In this document: piece after piece, positions 36,997 through 48,671 of the stretch
How positions within the stretch are numbered: position 1 is the stretch's first letter
Layout of the letters: each line of letters starts with the position of its first letter
Assembly (NCBI RefSeq): GCF_050908995.1
Contig: NC_135130.1
Span: forward strand, 5,325,001-5,389,000
DNA length: 64,000 nucleotides
Direction: 5' to 3'
DNA from: Andrena cerasifolii
Taxonomy: Eukaryota; Arthropoda; Insecta; Hymenoptera; Andrenidae
Position numbers and translations under genes: made by a program
The notes under the pieces: generated by a model
Told to the model about the DNA's origin: nothing
The model's database searches: none
Seen by the model: only the letters and a program-made list of their open reading frames with translations

Positions 36997-37894
36997 GGAG
37001 GGATTCTCGTGTAACAGTCCCAAAAGTAACTGATATTTAAGAATTTTTTTTTCAAAAAACTGTTGGTCATATTGTATTAAGCTATTTTCGGATATAAGGA
37101 GGCAGCTTTGAACTTGCAGAAAATATTTCTTTTTATGTCGATCCTTCTTATTATTTATTAATTATTGTGGAATCGTGTTAACCTCTTCGACAGTGTTGGC
37201 GACAGGTGTAGCACCTGTCACAGTCATCTGATTGAAAAAGAAATAGAAGTTTCTTAAAGTTAGATAGCTTACGCTCGGATTGGTAAACTTTAAAGAGAAA
37301 AAATGAAAAATTGAAAGAATTATAGTGTTTGAAAGAAAAAGTAAGTTTTTTCCTTCGACAAATTTTTCATATTATTCTTTATATTGACGATAAAAGTATT
37401 ATAAATAAAAACTAAAATTTTAGGTCCAGTCCCAGCGTAAATTATTTAACTTTAAGAAAATATTTTTCTTTTTGATGAACCAGCAAAAAACAAAAAAAAT
37501 TATTGAGGGGTGTGGAGAGTTTTCAAACTAAAATGTCTGAACATTTAATTTTTGCGATCCAATTTTGCGCCAATTTTCTTATGTAACAAAAAAAATATAG
37601 AACTTATCGGTATTCTGGCTCATCGAATTCAAGCTAGATATGTACAAAATAAAACGCCGTTTCATTTTTCTGTTTCAAATTACCTGGGAGGTAAATATCA
37701 TGCATGCCAATTTTGCGTGGCGTGATGCATAACTGCTATATTTATTATTAAAAATTAATAAAAAAAAAAGACAGCAACTTCTTCAAGGATGCATAAAAAC
37801 ATGATCCAAATTTCAGATGAAGCGAAATGCTAGTTTCTTAAAAAAAATTCTTAAATTTCGCTATATTTTTAGCCCATAAAGTAGGATTCCCCCC
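36997..37894. mobile_element. TTAA-flanked element, 898 bp
   Basis: TTAA flanks at 36993-36996 and 37895-37898. The termini GGAGGGATTCTC and GTAGGATTCCCCCC are inverted with mismatches. Subterminal TTTAAGAATTTTTTTT is mirrored by AAAAAAAATTCTTAAAT near 37845. AT-rich and noncoding inside. Confidence 0.65.
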
Positions 37895-37898
37895 TTAA

Positions 37899-40800
37899 GT
37901 AGCAACGGATGTTATCGGAAATAAATACCTATCGTAATATCTTTCTGAATGATCACAATGTTTAAGAAGCACCTTTTTAACTTCCACGAGCTTAGACCAC
38001 GAGAAGCTAGAGGAACAGTGCTGCGGATAATTTTCCCAGTCCCTCCACGCGCGCCTGTATTTCGTCGTCTGCATTTTCTAATTAGCCGGAGCAGCGGAGC
38101 GCAGTGATTATTACAAGCATTGCTAATTATTGGTTTTTCCTGCGACAGGATAGAGTGTAACGCGCTACTCGAACTACAGAAACTTGACGAGATCTCGAGG
38201 GGTTTAGCGAGCAGCGGCAGTTACTCGAACCGGATGATTAAATTCCCAAAAGCAGTCTCTGTACTTGAGATTCATCGTCTCCTTGATGTGTAGCTACACC
38301 GTGGCTCGTCGAAGACCTCTGCGGCGGAGGTGCCTATAGTTGCCAAGGCCTCGAGGAAGCAGCCTAACGTGGCAAACCTAATCCCGAGGAAGTCGGTGCG
38401 TCGGAGTTAACGAAGCGCCATATACAACGGGTGTCGGGTTAATCGAGTTTAATCAACCACGCTGTAACTTGACGTCTTTATCGTTAAAATTCCACCCACC
38501 ACGCTGGATTACTCTAAACGCTCGTCCCAAAAACCGCGACGAGCAATTTCTGTGCAGAATTTTCCACCTCCCGTGACGGAGAAGTTCCGCGGCCGTTCCG
38601 CAGTAGCGGAGCCTCTGAAAGGCCAGGCGGGCGAAGCGTCTCGTCGAATTCAGCGAATTAACTCGTTTGAGGGAAGCACTAAACGCTCGAGTCGCACTCA
38701 ACGGCGCGAAATTTATTGACAACCGCGAATTTCCCACTCTCAGCGGCGTCAGCTTTGCTTTTTACGATCACGACTTGTCTCCGGATCGCCTTCACCTGGC
38801 TTTTTTTCGGTCGCTGCACTTCTCTATCTGCGGGCATGAAGGTGAATACACACCAACATCGAGGCATTTCTAAACAGTGCCTTTCTTGCAAACTTATTAA
38901 CGTGTTTCGACTGTTACAACTGACTTCTGTTTGTCGCAATCATTTTGCCGAATCGTGGCTGGGAATCGATTGAAAATAAATCAACCACATGGGGATGAAT
39001 AGCCCCATATCTTAAAAATATCACGTAATTCTAAAAATAAATCTGGAAATTTCCAACACTGCTTCTCGTCATAACACGCTTACTACAAAGAGTATTCTTA
39101 CTATTTCAAGCGCAAAGCAAGAAAATAGTCGAAGTGTTTGAAATATTGATTTCAGATCAGTTGTGAAATCAGCTTAAAAGCAAGAAGGAACGCATCACGC
39201 TATGAGTGTCTTAGGTCTACTTATACGTATCCTTTACGACGGAAACCAATAAAAGCTGGGGGTCTTTTTATCAGAGAGGTTTCCTCGGAGCTTCATTCCG
39301 TGCAGAAAATACCTGGAAATACACAATTAACCGATACTGTCGGCTACGCTCCAGGGGCCGTCAGTTTTTAATTGAGACCCCCAATTCCATTGTAAAAAAC
39401 ACGAATAAAAGCAGAGTAGGATGGGAGTGCAATGGAAGGTGTTGTTTGAATATCGCGTACCTGGACGATAACCAGCAGATGGAAAAAACAGTAGCGAATT
39501 CCTATATGTGCGGGGGATGAATAAAAGTAGGAATCGCCGTGAATTAACTGAACGTTAATAAAACGGGCGGAAGGAAACGGACGCCCGCTGGTTTTGCGCT
39601 TCCCCTTCTCCGTGCCGCGAGGAAATATCTCGCGAGAGAGAAAGGGATACAGGGGGAAAGAGATACAGGGAGAAAAGGACGAAAAGATCAAGATGAGAGC
39701 AGAACCCCAGACCAATACTTTTCATTCTGTCACGAGCCATCAACCCTTTCTACTTTATTTCCTTCCCCGGGATACTGGAAGGAATTCTCTGCGACGCAGT
39801 CCTGAGCACTATCCCGAGGAAAATCCTTTTACGCCATCAAAGTTTTTCCACGACGAAATCCCGGGAGTTTTACCGCGAGATCAAAGCGGGATCCTTTAGC
39901 TTAGGCTTCCCAACGTTTTGCCAGCTTTCCCTTTAAATGTTCATTAAGCTTGCACGCAACCGGCTGCGCGAATTTGCAGCTAAATAACTTTCTCATTTTC
40001 TTAGCACTTCGAGAACGCGTGCTGCCGAGCGTGATACGAATACGATAATTCCGAAAGCTCCGTATTGACGGTACAAACTGGTCCCAAATGAAATGGGAAA
40101 TAACTTTTTTAAATCTTGCGTCGCTTTCCAACTTTTCCCCGATTTTGCTATTACCCGAGATAGAATAATTAAAGGCTTAAGGCGTTTGCATTCCAAATTC
40201 AGAGTTACTTCTTTGAAGCTTGATTGAAAAGAACGATACTTGCAGCAAGCTCCGGTATTTGTCGAGGATTCAACGATACGAAAGGTGCATTAATTAATGG
40301 ATAATTAATTAAAAACAAGTAGTAAAGGGGGTGGATAATTTTTTACGTGTTTGCTTTCACGAAAGGTCGTAAAATCGCCCCTCCCAACGTTAATGGGCCA
40401 TCGAGTTCACTTCGCGCCGTATGTATTCATAAAGCGAATACTTCTGGGTCCGTTTCATGCGAGCGGCATTTCGGATAAAAATGCGCACACCGTTGCCAGG
40501 GAAAAATCGCGGGAAGTTTCGTCACGGCTGATTCGCTGGCTCGCCAAGTTCCGTGGCGTTCGGGGTACCGATTTCTCGAATAAAATTCCAGTGGAAGAAT
40601 GCAAAATTACCCGTAGAGGAGGAAGTTTCGCTCGTGAGCCACGTTTCGGAGGCGAAGGGCGTGCGCATACGGGCAAAGAGGACCATGTTTCTTTGTGAAT
40701 TTGCTTCTGGCGAACCAGTTTCTGTTTCCGCCGATCCCGCGGCCACCTGCTGCCTCCCCCACATGCCAGCCAGTTCGCTAAACAATCGAAAGGCCACTCT

Positions 40801-42263
40801 ATGGAATTTTATGCAACCGATACATAATCAGGTTTAGGTTCCCTCCAAACTTGCAACGTTAAAAAAAAATGGGATTACCGAATTTCCCTTGTAATCCCAC
40901 GCAAAATTTAACTCAAATCGGTGATCGAAACATCTTGCACCCTTTCAAGATACATCCCCAGGACTGCCGAAAGAAGATGCAACGAGTAATTCAAACGATT
41001 ACATCTGATTTCATATCGAAACATTGACACATGAGACAGGAACTTGACACCCGCGGGGGAGGGGGTCGCTTTATACCGGCTGACCGCTTTCGAGCAGAAT
41101 CGCGACGAGGCTGGCCTCGAAGAAATAGGGTGAACCGGGCGTTCCCGTCGACGGGTGCGGTTTTAATGAAGCTACGAGTCGCGAATAAAAGTTCGAATCG
41201 GGATGCGACGGCGGTGGAAAGAAGGCATTCAAAGGATGCGGAGGAAAGGGGTAGCATAAAGCGTCCGGGCTGCAACGTGGAGCAAGTGCTCGGCCGAGCA
41301 ACAATGCTTCGCGAGGAGCTCGCTGGTATTCGCGACTGCGTTTATACAATTAAAGCTTACGTCTCGGCTCCGTTGCTTCTACAGTTACCGAGCAGCGAAA
41401 CGCAAGTGGATCGTGATATGATTATTGCGCGGTGCCTCTAATAAAGAGGCGCCTTCATTCCAACCCCCGACTTGGCGTTCCCGCGGCTTTATCTCCGTGT
41501 TCCACCGTCGCCAGCGCGAGACACACTACACGGCGGGGGAATTGCATTCATGATTTCTGCGCTCCTGTTAACGGAAAATCGATACAGCAATTAGCCCCTT
41601 CGCTACCACCTTCCTACGGCCTCATGATTGTGCCGCCGCGAACGCATTCGCTGAAAACAGTGGCGCGGAGATTAAGTTTCTAGTTTCTACACATTCATCT
41701 GCAGCGTGTTTTGGAGTAAGCTGGAGCTCGTAATTGGCCTTTTCAAATTTCGAGACTGTTCAGGGACCGATGAATAGGCTCCGTAGCTACATCTTGTGGA
41801 GGGAATGGGGAGCTTTCAATGGCGGCTTTATCGATGGTAGATATGGAAATGGAATTGAATTCTTTGGATCCAGCGCGATTTTAAGACGTTCGATTGATTT
41901 TCAGGGAAAGGCGTTGGAAAGTTGATTTCTGTGGAGAAATATGGTACGTCGAATGGAAAAGTGATAGCACAGGCATGGTATACCATAGACCTATCACCTT
42001 ATGGATGTTCGTGTCGCCACAGAATTCTATACCTGGTCTGTGATAGATCTATCCTATACCTCGTCTGTGGTGTCGCCACCCAAACTGTGTTACCGACCCA
42101 TAATTTGAGGTCTGAATGTAGTGGTATCTGCTCATGAACAGCGTCCAACTCAGCAACTACAGGGAATGTGTTGAAATGCTGAAAGGTGTTGCGTGCTTGT
42201 ATACGTGTGACTTGTTTAGAATGAGAGTTTGACATAGAGGGCAGACTTTTGCTACACTATATA
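37899..42263. other. Noncoding stretch, mostly GC-moderate
   Basis: Overlapping frames up to 136 codons occur on both strands (for example 41031-41441) without any recognisable domain. A local direct repeat of CTATACCT plus CGTCTGTG / GGTCTGTG lies at about 42028-42070. No gene is supported. Confidence 0.4.
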
Positions 42264-42447
42264 GTGATCCTCTAGGGAGTAATCGGAACAACGTGTATCG
42301 TCGCTGATTGGTGGCTGCCATTTGGAACAAAAGCGGAAGTAGACAGAGAAAGAAACTAACAGGAAGAGATGGATAAACATTTAGGTTATGTTATTTCCGG
42401 TTTTGCTCCAAAATGGCTGAGGTTATACCGATCACTCCCTAGAGCAC
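42264..42447. mobile_element. Tc1/mariner-type MITE, copy 1
   Basis: Starts GTGATCCTCTAGGGAG after a TA (42262-42263) and ends with CACTCCCTAGAGCAC. The interior AAAGCGGAAGTAGACAGAGA and TTAGGTTATGTTATTTCCG match the second copy at 61696-61908 in the same orientation and order. The right end is slightly eroded compared with copy 2. Confidence 0.85.
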
Positions 42448-42644
42448 GGTGTAATAGACAGGTGTTCCGACTCCTTTTTAGAATGTGTGACTTTTTCGTC
42501 CTAGTTCTTCTGGCAGCCGCTAGATTGGCGCTCAAGCAGAAAAGGCTGACTTTTTGCGCATAATACTACTAAAAGCTCTACTAATTTCATGGATTACTGG
42601 ACCATGTAGGGGCCTTTTAACAGGCTTCTATTGAGATATACCCG

Positions 42645-44066
42645 TTACCTAAAACCCTCACACGGTACTCCCGGGGCGGACAATAATGGGTCCCCTAATT
42701 TATTATATTGCTCGACCCCCATTAAATGTAAGTTGCTACCCGTGTCTATAAACGCTACTACCTGTTTTCCCATAACGGTCACGGTCTTGTACACTCTATT
42801 GGCCCGGTACGCGGCCGCGGTACACACATTTACCTGCTTCTCTTGTCCTTTCTTACAATCTACAGCTCTATGCTCGAACTCCTGGCAGGCAAAACATCTC
42901 GGACCCTTACCCCTCTCAGGGCACTTCGCGCTGAAATGATTTAGCTCTCCGCAATTAAAACATCGTCTCTCGCCCCTCGGTGCCTCTTTCCCGTCCTTTG
43001 GTGCCTCCTTCCCGTCCCTTCCCTCCGTCCTGGTTTGTGGAAACTTCTTTGGGTCCTTCTCCAGATGCTTCTCCGAGCTCTTCTCCGGATACTTGGTATC
43101 CTTGGGCCTAGTCCCAGTGTTGCCCGGCAACGATCTCTCACGCAACGAAATCATCTTGAACGTCTCGAGCAGCTCTCCTTTGGTTTTAGCTTTCAGCGAT
43201 CGCGCAAGATCCCTCAGTCCGACATCGGGAATTCCATCAATAATGTAATGGATAATCTCCCTATCACTGATCGGCACCTGATTTCCTAAGAGAACCTTCT
43301 GGTGCAAGTACTCACCGAACGATTCTTCCCCCTTCCAAACACGAACTTCAAAACGCCGTCTCAGTACAAGTACGTTCTCGGGGTGAAAGAACATCTCCCG
43401 TAAATTCACAAACAGTTCCTCGACCGTCATTGCAATGTTTTCTGGTTTCGAATGTAACCACTCGCGTGCCCTTCCTTTTAATCGCGATCCAATCAAAAGC
43501 TTCGTCAGATCATCCGTCAACTGGTATGCCGTCTTTAGAGTACGAATCTCTTGTTCCCACGTCTCATACGTATCGCTGCTTCCGTCAAAATGGCTTAACA
43601 ACTCAGCGATGGTCGATATAGGCGGAGGTCGCGGTCGTCTTTCCGTCACCACTTCCCGCGCTGATTCCTCTGTACGCGATGGACTAGGATTCAATCCCTG
43701 CATCCCTCTCAGCAGCTCAATTTGTTAGCGAGCTACCTCAAGCTCTCTCTCCATCACTTGCTTTTCTCGCTGCACAAGTTCCATTTCACGTCGCATGAGC
43801 GCCATTTTTCTCACGCCCCCAGACGCATTGTCCTCACCATCACTGGTCTCACTCGACGTTTCTTCATCCTGCGTATTCGTCTGGATCGTCAACCATTCTC
43901 CCGACGGATCAACCTTGTTCAATCGTTGGATTAATTCAGCTTTCAGGCCGGACGTTTGCAGCCCTTTTATCCGCAATATTTTCTTCAACTCCGCGATGCA
44001 GAAGTCACTCGGGTCCTTCTTCGTATCGCTCATCGTATCTCTGCTTCTAACACAATCGCGAACCAA
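42645..44066 (-). pseudogene. Truncated gag-protease of a Ty3/gypsy-type retrotransposon, interrupted
   Basis: Minus-strand retrotransposon polyprotein in two open segments in one frame. The first (44066-43725) has a SAP-like helix-extension-helix (around ELKKILRIKGLQTSGLKAEL), then an acidic stretch and a charged coiled-coil. An in-frame TAA at 43727-43725 interrupts it. The second (43724-42645) continues in the same frame with a Gag-type retrotransposon capsid region, two CCHC zinc knuckles (CFNCGELNHFSAKC and CFACQEFEHRAVDC) and the beginning of an aspartic protease with DTGS. The frame then breaks near 42645 and no reverse transcriptase, RNase H or integrase follows. The element is therefore stop-interrupted and truncated, and not autonomous. 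A SAP domain at the N terminus of Gag is uncommon among gypsy elements but known in insect repeats. Confidence 0.85.
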
Positions 44067-44241
44067 CGCTTCGTCGTTCGTCTTTCACGTCACACACGTC
44101 GCTATTGCACTTAAGCCTTCCTTAAGTGAACATTACACAAATTATTTTTCGTCACGAATGTCTGCACACACCTTCGCAATGTCCACACTGGTCACGTCCA
44201 ACGTCTCACTGCAGTGACTCGACTGTGCTACTTATTCATAT

Positions 44242-44259
44242 CCCGGCTGAGCCCCCAAT
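44242..44259 (-). other. Primer-binding site of the LTR element
   Basis: Directly inside the LTR the minus strand reads TTGGGGGCTCAGCCGGGA, which resembles the tRNA-Pro primer-binding site TGGGGGCTCGTCCGGGA with one difference inside. Its position two bases after the LTR end supports both the LTR boundary and the minus-strand orientation. Confidence 0.65.
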
Positions 44260-44260
44260 T

Positions 44261-44636
44261 TGTAGGAAACGAGGTTTCCAAAGGTTTAATTATAAAGAAT
44301 AATATTTATTAATATAAGTAAAAACAGTACAAGTCCCACCAAATGCTCTCTACACATACACACAACGTCTATCGTCTCGCAACCGTCTACAACCGTCTAC
44401 TACCGTCTACCACCGTCTACAACCGTCTACTACCCTTGCACCCTCAACGCACTCTCTCGCTCCCACTCTCTCTCTCTCACGCTCGTTGCCAAGTCGAACC
44501 TCTTCGAACGTCGTCAAACGATCTTTTGTTTTCCCGCGACCCAAACCGACAAATCGGCAACCCCGCCCATGGCCTGCTCTGTGTCACCGCCGTCGTTCCG
44601 GCCGCTCGACGTACTTGCAACTCTAGCGTCCCAACA
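44261..44636 (-). mobile_element. 5' LTR of the truncated retrotransposon
   Basis: Read on the minus strand, a 376-bp block opens with TGTTGGGACGC and closes with TTTCCTACA, i.e. TGT...ACA termini. A primer-binding site follows and then gag. Inside it are five 10-bp tandem units (44381-44430, variants of AACCGTCTAC on the plus strand) and AT-rich sequence before the 3' end. No matching second LTR was seen on the far side of gag, so target duplications cannot be checked. Confidence 0.7.
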
Positions 44637-45124
44637 ATAGCCACTGGAATGGATATTTTAGCAGAAAATCCATTTTTGCAAAAGAATTCGTTGGATTTCG
44701 CAGTTGTAATTCACCGTTGACTTTGTTTTGATCGGGGGACATCGCTTCTCGAAGTCTAGGTGGGGAGCTCACGGAGCTCAATGTACTCAGTCGTCGTCAA
44801 TCCTCCGGGGACCCTGGAACTGCCGAGCCACCTGGACCTACTGGACTTGCTGGGACCTGGTCAGGGTTTCAACCCTGGTCCTTCCTCCACCCCCCCGGAG
44901 CTCCCGTGCCCCCTGGACCATTTGAACCTACTGAACTAGCTGGACTTCCTGGGGACCTGGTCAGGGTTTCAACCCTGGTTCTTCCTCCGACCCATTGCCC
45001 CCCTGGCCTGGGTTAGCTTATTCGGTTGGTGCCGATGAAATTTTGTGGTTCGTTAAGCCATTGAAACTTTTATTGTTCTGTCAAGGTCAAAACTGATTTC
45101 CCTCCCTTTCTAACTGATTTCTTC
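44637..45124. other. Noncoding spacer with direct repeat
   Basis: Between the LTR and the minisatellite. It contains the 95-bp direct repeat listed separately and no supported gene. Confidence 0.5.
44831..44998 (+). repeat. ~95-bp direct repeat, two copies
   Basis: Each copy runs from CCTGGACC/TTTGAACC through CTACTGRACT to ACCTGGTCAGGGTTTCAACC and CTGGT. The CAGGGTTTCAACCCTG core is itself nearly palindromic. GC-rich and flanked by C-runs. It is noncoding as far as I can tell. Confidence 0.7.
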
Positions 45125-45620
45125 GATTGTTTTTCATCATCTGTCCGGTTTCATGCATTCCTTCGAGGATTTTTACACGAGTTGTTCTATTTCGTGTATT
45201 TCTTCGATGGGTTTGCATAATCTGTCCTATTTCATGCATTTCTCCGATGGATTTACATGATTTATTTTATTTCGTGCATTTCTTCGATGGGTTTACATGA
45301 TTTCTTTTATTTGATGCATTTCTTCGATGGGTTTAAATGATTTATTTCATTTCATGGATTACTTCGATGGTTTTGTGTGATTTCTGTCACTCTGTCATGC
45401 ATCTCATCGGGGGTCTACCTTCTCTGCTCTCCTTCATGTATCTCAACGGTGGTTTTGCATTGTTTATTCTACTTCATGCATTTATTCGATGGTTTGGCAT
45501 GATTTATTTCATTTCATGGATTTCTTTGATGGTTTTGTGTAACTTCTGTCACTCTGTCATGCACCTCATCGATGGGTCTACATTCTCTGCTCTTTCCTTC
45601 TTGTGCTTATCTCTGCGATA
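45125..45620 (+). repeat. 40-bp minisatellite, about 11-12 degenerate units
   Basis: Units start near 45125, 45165, 45206, 45246, 45286 and 45326 with a consensus close to GATGGGTTTACATGATTTAT followed by TTCATTTCATGCATTTCTTC. From 45366 some units expand to about 43 bp and a higher-order block (containing TCTGTCACTCTGTCATGCA) appears twice, near 45387 and 45547. Confidence 0.8.
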
Positions 45621-46238
45621 GTTTTGCATGCTCGTGCGTGCTCTTTTATAGGTCGAAATTATCTTAATCGGCTTCAACTCAATAAGCTCTTGCTTAATTT
45701 CCTTCCAGGCCGACCACACCGTTACTAGCATAAAGTAGTTGATTGTTTCAGCTTTTCAGGTTCAGCCCTTCGCGGGGAAGAGAGTTAATAAAATAATGTT
45801 ATGGTTTCGGCTCGGCATAGCAGAAGTTTAATGCGAAAGTACAACAGAAGCAACAAAACATTAACAAGAACAGGGTAACAGATATAACCGTATACAATCA
45901 CAAACGCGCGAGAAATATGTAAATATCGATGCGTCTGCACGTAATGGCGTCTGGCTATGGAATGACAGCTTGACAGGCGATCGATCCGATCGCCTTCTTC
46001 TCGCTGTCCTCTTGTTCCTGTCACGAGCACCAGCAGGCCCTGGTTTCCAACCAAAGAGTGTTCGCAACAATAATATAAAAATAATATATTTAAAAAGAAC
46101 CGAGTGAAAAGTGTTACTGCAAAGTGTTAGTGAAAGAAGACATCTAAGGAAGCCTAGATTAATTTATTATAGTATGAAGTATTTAAGGCCCCATGTAAAA
46201 TTGCCAAGCAGTCACTAAATTATTAGTTTTGTTGTTCG
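45621..46238. other. Noncoding spacer 3' of the vanin-like gene
   Basis: AT-rich DNA with short domain-free frames. It includes the region downstream of the poly(A) signal of the minus-strand gene. Confidence 0.5.
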
Positions 46239-46244
46239 TTTATT
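46239..46244 (-). promoter_or_regulatory. Candidate poly(A) signal of the vanin-like gene
   Basis: AATAAA on the minus strand, about 60 bp beyond the stop codon at 46304. It is the first canonical hexamer after the stop. Confidence 0.5.
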
Positions 46245-46303
46245 GGTTCCTCACCCGTGATGAAAAGTTAAAGAGGCAAGAATAATCATGAAATGAATTG
46301 GGA

Positions 46304-48317
46304 TTAATGGAGCTGCTTCCAATAATCTATGCTAAAGTCTCTTGCATATATAGCAAAACTAACGATATCTTTGTGCGGTTTGTTTAAGGCGAGGGTGACT
46401 GTCGTGTGTGGACTGTGCGTGTCTGTGGTGTACGTCCAGTGTTTGAATGGAAACAGCGTAAAGTCCATGAGAGTTGGTATCACGAGAAGCTGCGGGTAAT
46501 CGTCGAACGTTGCCTTAATTTTTAGACTAGTAAATACGGTATTTGATGGTTGAACGGAACTGCAGGAAACGACCGAGTCATTGGAACATTGCACCAATCC
46601 ACAGACGCGGATACCCGCTTCCATTTGCTGGCCATGCATACGAAGTCCGTTGTAAACGACAGCACGATAATTGGACGAGGAATCGGTGGAGGCCGTTTCA
46701 ATGTCGAAGGCGCAACAGAAATCTCTATAGCAAACAGAGCTGCTCATTGAGCCGTTTAGACGAACAGTGTTGAATGCCTCGATACTGTCCAGGGACATGA
46801 TCATTCCTTGAATCCTCTCTACTCTGCCTGTACCGTGGTAAGGGGGGTCCCGCCTTGCGTTCAAGAGATCAGTCTTCTCTTCCTTCTCCATCTCCATCTT
46901 TAGTTTCATCTCCTCGTTGAGTTTCCTCGTCAAGCCTGGCGTTTTCGGGATGCGAGAGATTAAGAGTTTACGGTCGGGATGGTGAGAAAACGATACGTTC
47001 GCTATTCCATGGCGACCTAGAAAAGCAGAATATCAGGCGAACTTATGCACATAGGTACATAAGTACATCTTACTAATAGTAGTAGTACTTAGGATAGCGT
47101 GAACCGACTCTACCGACGTACCTAGATAAATGCCACTTCCCATGTGCCCAGACTCGGTCCCGTGGTATCCGGCCGCCAATAGATTCACATTCTCAGAAAA
47201 AGACCATCCGAATTGCATTTCAAGGGCTGGAATGAAATTCATTCCAATTCATGTATGAATAACGCCGTAAGACTGGTGTTTCGCATACTTACCTGTTAAG
47301 AATGGTAGTTCGGAGCCCCAGGCAACCGGATATACGAAATTGGAAACTCCTTCGATCCTCGTCAAGTTTAGAGCTGGTACATGGAATAGTATATCGAAAC
47401 ATATGAACGTGCCGAACTTGACTCCGAAATCGGTGTCAAAGGTAACGATTTCCGGCGTTTCGGTGACATCAAACCGCGGATATTCGTTGAAAAGATTCAC
47501 CTTACGGTACCTGTTTACAGCATAACCTTGCATTTAACAATAATTAATCTTACGTGCTCTGCCGTGGGTACCACTATCCTAGCGTTCCGTAGTAACGGTG
47601 TCATGAACGTATTTATGAAATTTATTATGCACCTGGCAATTATTTTACCCGTCCGATCAAACACCGCATTAGTGTTGTAGTAATGTGTCTCGTTGTTACT
47701 GTCCGATTTCCTCTCGGCGATGTTTATGACAACGTAAATTCGATTCTCTTTGGCCGCACACGACACCATCCTTAGTATCTACACGAACATCCAACATACA
47801 AGAACATAGAACGCGTCAAAACTCCATTTATGCTCGAGTATGGGAAAGACACGTAATTAGATTTACATCGCTAATGTCTTCGCGGTTCCCTGTGCAAGGG
47901 ACGTATTCATCGAGAGCGGAAGGGACCGCCGTTGACCATGGTTTCATCCGTGATTTGTCCGGCATCATTACTGACGTCAAGCCATCTTCCGGGAATACGA
48001 TAATATCGGCGCCCTGGCGAACACGTTGAAATTGTAATCGTGATAGGATATATCTACAGTGCAATATGTATGTATCTTCTTACCTCTTTGCTCGCTTCTT
48101 CTATGTACTTGATGTACGCTTCAGTGTTTGCCTTTAAAGTTAACGGACCATTACCGGAAATAGTAGTCGGTGCGAATTCCACCACCGCTCCTACATAGTA
48201 GTCCGACGAGTCCTGCTCTGGCGTCTGTTTAACACACCGATCCAATGGGACCGCATCGCAGTGTGCACCTAGTTCCTTTGACTCTGGGACACCAATTGCG
48301 CCGCTGCTAAGCGCTCC
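46304..48317 (-). CDS. Vanin/biotinidase-like amidohydrolase (nitrilase superfamily), first exon incomplete
   Basis: Six exons on the minus strand: 48317(?)-48084, 48013-47867, 47778-47633, 47510-47293, 47226-47122 and 47016-46304, all with GT..AG borders and compatible phases; together 520 residues and a stop. The family (vanins, biotinidase) hydrolyses amides such as pantetheine or biocytin, usually as secreted or GPI-anchored ectoenzymes. The nitrilase triad is intact: Glu in IIVFPEDG, Lys in YRKVNLF, Cys in FICFDILFH. Conserved YNTNAVFD, TPEIVTFDTDFG and GSGIYLG are present, and a vanin-type C-terminal domain of about 235 residues fills the last exon. The 5' border is unsure: an in-frame TAG stands immediately before 48317, after a CTATAG that could be an acceptor, and no ATG or signal peptide follows. 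A signal-peptide exon must lie further upstream, probably between 48.3 and 50.9 kb. Substrate cannot be read from sequence. Confidence 0.9.
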
Positions 48318-48671
48318 CTATAGGTATAGATATAGGTCCATATATATACATATATAGTCCGGGAGTCAGTGAATATTTTGTATCTCATCGCGAAGGGGTT
48401 TTTCTATCATCTGTCTAATTAATCTTATGCTGAAAGTCAAAGGATGGGCGGTCTTGCAGTCGGGTCAACATTGGGAATGTCTCCGACGAGGCTGAACCCC
48501 CCCCCCCCCAATTAATGAATAACTTCTTAAAAAATAAGAAAATCACAGTCTAGCAGGACTCCGTGGGGACCATAGTGGTCTGACAGACCTCCAAACATAT
48601 TAAAAAAGAAAACGAATTTCGGGCTCACAGCGACGAGGCTGAGGTTTGGTGAAATAATGGATGCATAGGTA

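Noticed and set aside
42612..42645. Possible continuation of the retrotransposon into a polymerase gene
   Set aside because: After the protease start the frame shifts and stops; no reverse-transcriptase motif (such as YxDD) exists between here and the MITE at 42264-42447.
44831..44998. Possible collagen-like Gly-Pro frame
   Set aside because: The Gly-X-Y pattern does not persist beyond a few triplets and is interrupted by frame changes between the two direct copies.
45125..45620. Regularly spaced repeats considered as a CRISPR array
   Set aside because: The units are contiguous and degenerate with no unique spacers, and the genome is eukaryotic; it is a minisatellite.
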